From contig OY744528.1 of assembly GCA_963556195.1 (NCBI GenBank), positions 59,991,661-60,055,660 on the forward strand: a stretch of DNA of 64,000 nt, given 5' to 3'. The first letter of the stretch is position 1. Each line of letters starts with the position of its first letter. The position numbers and the translations under genes were made by a program. The notes beneath the pieces are model-generated. The model saw only the letters and a list, made by a program, of their open reading frames with translations, had not been told where the DNA came from and ran no database searches. Positions 58,513-64,000 of this stretch are shown piece by piece. The DNA comes from Sepiola atlantica. Its lineage: Eukaryota; Mollusca; Cephalopoda; Sepiida; Sepiolidae.

Positions 58513-59280
58513 TTAAAGTTAATAATAACACCAAGTAGAATGTGAACTGAAAAAGAGTGAATGAGGATAATACTATTCTGATACACAACGATGTCTATTA
58601 TGGATTGCTACTTCGCGTAAACGTAAAACAGACGATCTCTTTCGCCCACGTGTTTAACGCAGCTTCAATTGACGTCACAGATACGTCTTACGCACAAAAA
58701 TTCATCACAACGTTCTCTGACGTCAGAGACTAAACAACCGCCTCCACATCCAAAAACACAGTTCGACTTTTTTTTTTTTACTTTATTTGTTATATTTTTA
58801 GTTTTCCCTTTACTTATTTCCTCATCTCGTCTTCTTTGTCGACTGCTGAAAAGCTTTGCCTCGGATAATTGCAATGCTCTCTTTCTCTCCCCCTCTCTCT
58901 CCCTTTCTACCTTTCTTTTTTTTTCGAATAATAGAATCTGTCTGATGTTAGAGCAGGAGACCTTGAGGAGACACCTTTTTTGTTGTTACATATATACGTA
59001 TAACACAAAGTGCAGGGTTGTCGTCAACGTTAGTAGTGGAACGGGGTGGCTGACCCCCCTCCCCTAATAATTTCTTACTCCTGTGAACATTATTTATACC
59101 TAATAATAATACACCCATTCGGTAAATAACGTCGGCGGTTTCTCATGAGAACCATCAAAAGGGAAAAAAAAGAAACAGAAATTGTATTTAAAATCAATGT
59201 GCTTTCTGAAATTTAGAATTTAGGTTTTACAACAAGAAAAGTCAGTAGTGAATAGAACATTATCAAACCTAATGACAAAG
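58513..59280. other. Unassigned DNA with pyrimidine tracts
   Basis: CT-rich tracts and a T run lie near 58770-58922. A 132-codon plus open frame (58669-59067) covers the F/L/S-coding pyrimidine tract and lacks any recognised domain. I regard it as chance. Confidence 0.4.
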
Positions 59281-59281
59281 T

Positions 59282-59366
59282 CTATCCACACATAAATGCT
59301 ATCCATACATAAATGCTATCCATACATAAATGTTATCCACACATAAATGTTATCCATACATAAATA
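59282..59366 (+). repeat. 17-bp minisatellite, 5 copies
   Basis: Units of 'ctatcca(c/t)acataaatg', with 'ttatcca' in the last ones. Confidence 0.95.
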
Positions 59367-59460
59367 CATTAACTTTATTTACGACTTGATAGAACAACAA
59401 AAGATAAAACGTTAACAATAGTTAAAATGCTCTAGACAAAGAAAGTGTTGTTTTGTCCGT

Positions 59461-59560
59461 ATGTGTGTAGACTTGTGCGTGAATGAGTTCGTGAGGCTAT
59501 GTGTATAAGTTATCGCTATATTTCGTAGTTTATAACTTTGTCTTGTGTTGTTTGCTGAAA
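59461..59560 (+). repeat. Dispersed repeat F, copy 2
   Basis: Aligns with 29461-29560; block list there. Confidence 0.45.
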
Positions 59561-61984
59561 TACCTAGCAAAGTGACCAAGGCAAGATTTAGTTTTCCCGC
59601 AAGAAGTCTGTATATCAGTTGATGGCACCGTGTTGTGACTGACATAGGTTAGTGTGGCAAGCTGAGTCTCTCACTGCGGCTGATTGTTGTATATACTTAT
59701 TTACTTTACATGGGAAAGAAGTTAATAAAATGTAAACGCTTTTTCATAACTTATAACTCCTTATATTTTGTCTCTGGTTAATAATCTAATATTATTATTA
59801 ATCAAATAAAAATAACATTTAACATGATTGAAAATACATTACATTAAAAACATCTTGGAGTGGTTCGCCGACCCTTTCATTCACTCCTGTTTCATTGTAA
59901 AATTAATCCAATTACACTAACTAAGAAAACAAATGTAATTACAGTTATTTCAAATTTTTGTTGATGATTTCTTTTAAGATTTATCCACGAAATGTATATG
60001 CATTCAAATAAAACCAAACAATTAAAGATCAATAATATTAGTAAATATTTTATTTATAAAAATCTTTATAAAACATCCGTATCTAAATTTGTATGAATCA
60101 CTTTTTTTTATATATGAATTACATTTTTTATAAAAATAAGGTTGGTTACGACAAAGGTGTGAATAATATCAGATATTCTTTATTAGTTGTAGTAATTAAA
60201 AATGAAACCACAGTTAATAAGACGTTAGTAAACGTACGGGTATTGTATCGTAGCCATTGCCGTAGTTTAGGGTAAAGACAGGGTTAGGTTAATACGATAT
60301 ATATTAGCAGGGTTGCCTAGTGTTGCCCATGTGTTATACCAGTGTGCCAATGCCGTCAACAATAATAGCATACTTTTTCATTACTACCGAATTTACCTAC
60401 GATTTTTATAATAAAATAATAGTCGCTTAAAAACATATTGTCTTGTTTACCAACAATAACAATAATATTTCAAGTTAACTGCGGCTGTGCTTGGTATAGT
60501 GTCACTTGCTGAACATATAGATACATATAATAACATAAACATATTTTGCCACTACGAATTACACATACATATTTAAATAGAGAGTTTACTCTACGGAAAA
60601 AATACAAACAAGTCTAATCCCACCAGCAATCGATTATTTCAGAATAAATTATTTGTGATGTATTTTTTGTACAGTTTATTCATATGAATATATTTCCATA
60701 GAGGCACGAGCACATACTTCACGCGAACAACCATTAATCACTTATTTTGATGAATTTGTTAAAAATAAGATAACTTTCATTTGATTGCGAAAAATTGCAA
60801 GTTTAAGAGTCATTTTGCAGACATTGGTCGGCAAACTTGTTTTTCCTATGATGATCATTACTGTAACAAACGGGACATTCCATTTCATATCATCCATCCT
60901 TGACACCACCACCCTCCACATTTTATCTCATAGACACCCAATAAAATTGGACTGAAAACTAAAATCTTGATTTTTTAATCTAAAATTTATCCATTTAAGC
61001 TATACAGTTTTTGATGGCGAGGAATATAAAGAGCATGGTTAGAAAATCAAAAAACGATGGAAAACACCTTATTAAACCCATTTGTGCGTTGCGGAGCACT
61101 TTTCAAAAGTCCATCTAAACCAACAATCCAGAGCCTGAAAACTGTGATGCTTTACAGGAATATCTTTTAGACTTTTGAAATAACATAGGGTAACAATTTT
61201 GTAAAATCCCAAAACATCTCTTGGCATTTGTAGTTTTCTGACGATATTTATCCTTGAATTTAGACATTTTTCACAAAATTTAGCCGTAAAAATAAGAAAA
61301 AAGTGAGATGTACAGTTAAAACTATAATCCCAGAAACAGTTTATCTACTAATTGACAGTCCAAATTATCGAATAGAGGCTAGAAATAAAGTAAAGAATTT
61401 ATTTCAGAATTCATTTCAGATGACGGGGATTGTCTGACTTGCTATTTGCTTTCTGCCTTCTCCTAAAACACCTGAAATCGTTTCGACCGACATCGTTTAC
61501 TCCTTTATGTTTTTGTGACGGGATGGATATTATATAGATACAAATTACACATTGGTCTATATTATAGAGTGGGCGTGAAATAAGATCTAAAAAATCCATT
61601 AGCACCAAACGTTTTATTATTCTCCCAATGAGTACAACAAGTATGATGCAATAGACTGATGTCCCCCACCAATTTATGATATGGGGGCTTCTATTATGAG
61701 ACTACAACTCTTTAGAAACAAACCAATGCGTTTATAGATAAGCAATACATTTCAATTACTAAAACGATGTTATATACCAAAATCGAATATATTTTCAACC
61801 TGTTTCATTATTCAGCTAATCAGATTTATTCTTTAATGGACGCTGTCTTAACTTCAATCCTATTTTACTCCACACGTATTGCAACCTCCAGCCTCTAATA
61901 TTTTTATAATATTTCCTGAGAAATGAGAAATGAGAAAATCTAATGCAATAATTATAGGAATTTTAAATTCGAGCCTATTATTAC
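59561..61984. other. AT-rich DNA without recognised genes
   Basis: Nothing identifiable on either strand. Short open frames match no family. Confidence 0.5.
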
Positions 61985-62211
61985 TGTTATGGTGCCGTAC
62001 CTATATGACGAACAGTTGGACTCGTCCATTCCCAATAAATACTGGAAGCATTTAAGCTTTTCGTAATTGGATTGCACTCCAGTCTACCCCTGCAATCAGG
62101 ACTGATACACCACTTCTTTTGTTCTCTGTACATATCTTTTCTTCAATATATATTGTTCACCTAACCCCGTGTTCCGTGTCTTCATTTCGGCCCCTAAACA
62201 GGGTCACAACA
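61985..62211 (+). mobile_element. Probable solo LTR
   Basis: The 227-bp segment starts TGTTATGG and ends CACAACA, giving the short inverted termini (TGTT.../...AACA) usual for LTRs. It holds a polyadenylation signal AATAAA at 62034-62039 and a C/T-rich right half ('cttcatttcggcccctaaac'). It is bounded by ATTAC on the left and ATTAT on the right, a near-perfect 5-bp target duplication as made by Gypsy-type elements. No internal gag-pol region adjoins on either side, hence a solo LTR formed by recombination. Confidence 0.5.
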
Positions 62212-63110
62212 ATTATCTATAAATTTAGAACTAATTAGAGTGTAATAAGTAGCTGAGAGAAGTTCACTCAGATATGTTACATACCCGTTGGGCGTTACTT
62301 GCAGTTCATCATTCTTTCGTAAAAAAACTGGATATCTTCAAACTGACGGTTGACTTTCACTTTGGATTCCTGGCCAGTTTTTCATTAGATCCTAGTGTAA
62401 TACCTGTTTCAGCTTACATTATCATTGTATGATAACTAATTGCTACCGCTTTCATTTACAGATAGCCATTTCACTTGCTTGTTCGAGTTGACATGCAAAG
62501 CAAAGAAGTCTTCTGAGGCGCCTTTATCGGGTAATGCTAACGAGTTCATTCACGGGCATTTTTACCCTTGTAGGGTGCCTTTTCGCGGAAGCTGGGTTTC
62601 CTCATATTAATCTGACCCTGTGACAAATGTTGCTGCCCGGGGAATCTCTTTAATTCCCAGAGAGTTTGCCGGCCAACTATCCACCGTCGTTCTTTGTCCA
62701 CGAGTAACTCCGTGATTGTTTTGGTTTTTAAAATATCGACATTCACGGACCACCTCGCATCAAGTGGTAACCCCGACGTAATTTACACAGATACCGGCTG
62801 GACAGAGAAACATGCCAGAGAGCACAGACGAACCAGCGACCAATTAATTAGTTCTCTTGATACATTTGTCGCTAAACAACGCTATAAACATTAGTTTAAG
62901 TTTATCACACTTGCGGCGATATTTGCCGTTGGAAAAAGTGATCAACCAATGCACGAAATTTGTGGTACAACTTTCCATTATCGGGGAAGTTGATGACATC
63001 TTTCTGAACAGCACAGAATCCTTGCCTTACATCCACCTCAAGATGATCATACTTAAACGGATTGATGAATACCTCGTATAAGAACTCTTTACCAATGTAA
63101 TATGAGGCGC
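62212..63110. other. Unassigned DNA, somewhat GC-richer
   Basis: Open frames of 66-74 codons overlap on both strands between 62546 and 63081. The plus frame beginning at 62857 (product including YLPLEKVINQCTKFVVQLSI and GEVDDIFLNS) has a natural-looking composition but no recognised domain. It may be a decayed coding fragment of a transposon or an exon. Confidence 0.3.
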
Positions 63111-63245
63111 CAAAGTGTAGTATCTTTCTTAATACTACACGTCGTCTTTTGTGTCCTCGGTCAGTGAACGAGAAATTATTCTCGACTGACGCAATTTAAC
63201 TTTTTGTCGTGGGGAGGCAGGTAAATAGGTAAATAGGTAAATAGG
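63111..63245 (-). repeat. Dispersed repeat A, copy 4 (inverted)
   Basis: The minus strand reads three tandem 'tatttacc' words, then 'tgcctccccacga', 'aaattgcgtcagtcgagaat', 'aatttctcgttcactgaccg', 'agga' and finally 'agatactacactttg'. This is the second half of copy 3, in order. The middle 'acacaaggtc' block is deleted. Confidence 0.7.
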
Positions 63246-64000
63246 CACTTGTTTGTAGATATAAAAAGAAGTACTTTATTAATTCTCCATTTCACCCAAT
63301 GAGAAAACAATTATTCAATAGAATGTGTTGATTTTGTAGAAAGTGTTGTCATTTATATTAACATTTGTTCAATAAGGTTATCAAAGAATTATCATATTTT
63401 ATTTTCAGAATTTATTTAATGAATTAATTATTTTATAAGGAATGCACTTTTAAAAATGTAACACAATCGTGGAATTTAAGTTTGGGTTAGATTACCGCAC
63501 ATGCGAAATAACGTTTTTTCTTATTTGTTATTGCTATTAAAAGACACTCTATACAATTTTTCCAACAAAATTATAAGTAAAGAATAGCAAAAAAAAACTA
63601 AGTGGGCATCCAGAGCGTAGACATGATCTCCCCTGCAACCTTGTTGGGTGGTTCAGACGAAAATAGCGTCGTCTCTGGTCATATCCCCACCATTCGTTTC
63701 CCACGTTTTCAATGAACTCGTTTGCAGGAAAAATAACTATTTGGGAAGGTCTAGGGTGATGATCAACCCCAACTCTGTTCCTTTCTGTGTCATTGTACTT
63801 AATACAGAAAGAAAGGGCGTATTCATGTACGAATTTATTTACAAAACGCGTTATCTATCAAGGGCAACCGGTGTTTAACTAAGGAAATGAGAACAGTAAA
63901 TTATTAGGTCGTCGTTTCTCACTTGACTTATATGGTCGAGTTTTACGCCATGTCTAATCTATGGTTTTATAATCGATAATCAGAGACTTATTCAGGTGTC
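63246..64000. other. Unassigned DNA to window end
   Basis: A 76-codon plus open frame (63648-63878) has no recognised domain. No other feature is supported. Confidence 0.4.

Noticed and set aside
58669..59067. 132-codon plus-strand open frame
   Set aside because: Its centre translates pyrimidine tracts (F, L, S runs). There is no domain, splice signal or supporting context.

Overview
The window is nuclear DNA from an animal and carries almost no protein-coding sequence. It is AT-rich and full of short satellites: (TA)n joined to (GA)n or (CT)n, CA runs and several triplet runs. It also holds decayed non-LTR retrotransposons, 5S-rRNA-derived SINEs and fold-back elements. There are no bacterial operons and no tRNA, intact rRNA or CRISPR loci. 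I favour a marine mollusc, possibly a cephalopod. The reasons are the compound TA/GA microsatellites, a unique-looking flank next to them that occurs twice (about 21.94 and 23.20 kb), and the style of the LINE remnants. This assignment is inference and is not secure.

Layout. 0-16 kb holds dispersed repeats (called A, B and C here), three remnants of LINE reverse transcriptase, three plus-strand copies of a 5S-derived SINE and a fold-back element. 16-20 kb is mostly featureless AT-rich DNA. It ends with the best gene candidate, a minus-strand first coding exon at 19838-19946 that encodes a signal peptide and runs into a consensus splice donor. 20-26 kb has large dinucleotide arrays, a 59-bp hairpin, a G-poor tract and the longest LINE remnant (RT domain, minus strand, about 23.64-25.4 kb). 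27-36 kb has GC-richer low-complexity DNA, a run of triplet repeats, a small ORF, minisatellites, a fourth 5S-SINE (minus) and a 163-bp duplication.

36.86-55.2 kb, more than a quarter of the window, is one tandem array of about 205 copies of an 89-bp (sometimes 90-bp) unit. The copies are close to identical inside the array. Clearly diverged relatives lie just outside the left edge (36467-36560), and decaying units lie at the right edge. Rare marker variants recur at fixed offsets (3213, 4198, 4287, 4637, 5083, 5712 and 8925 bp), which shows that kilobase blocks of the array were copied more than once. Open frames through the array result from a stop-poor unit and do not indicate genes.

55.4-64 kb contains a 22-bp minisatellite (20 copies), a modular repeat interrupted by a (GAT)n expansion, a perfect 38-bp-arm palindrome beside a CA run (58430-58508), a 17-bp minisatellite and a probable solo LTR (61985-62211).

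No set of genes works together here. The window reads as an intergenic or giant-intron region shaped by transposition and tandem amplification. The most notable object is the 89-bp satellite with its internal duplication history and visible older relatives at its borders.
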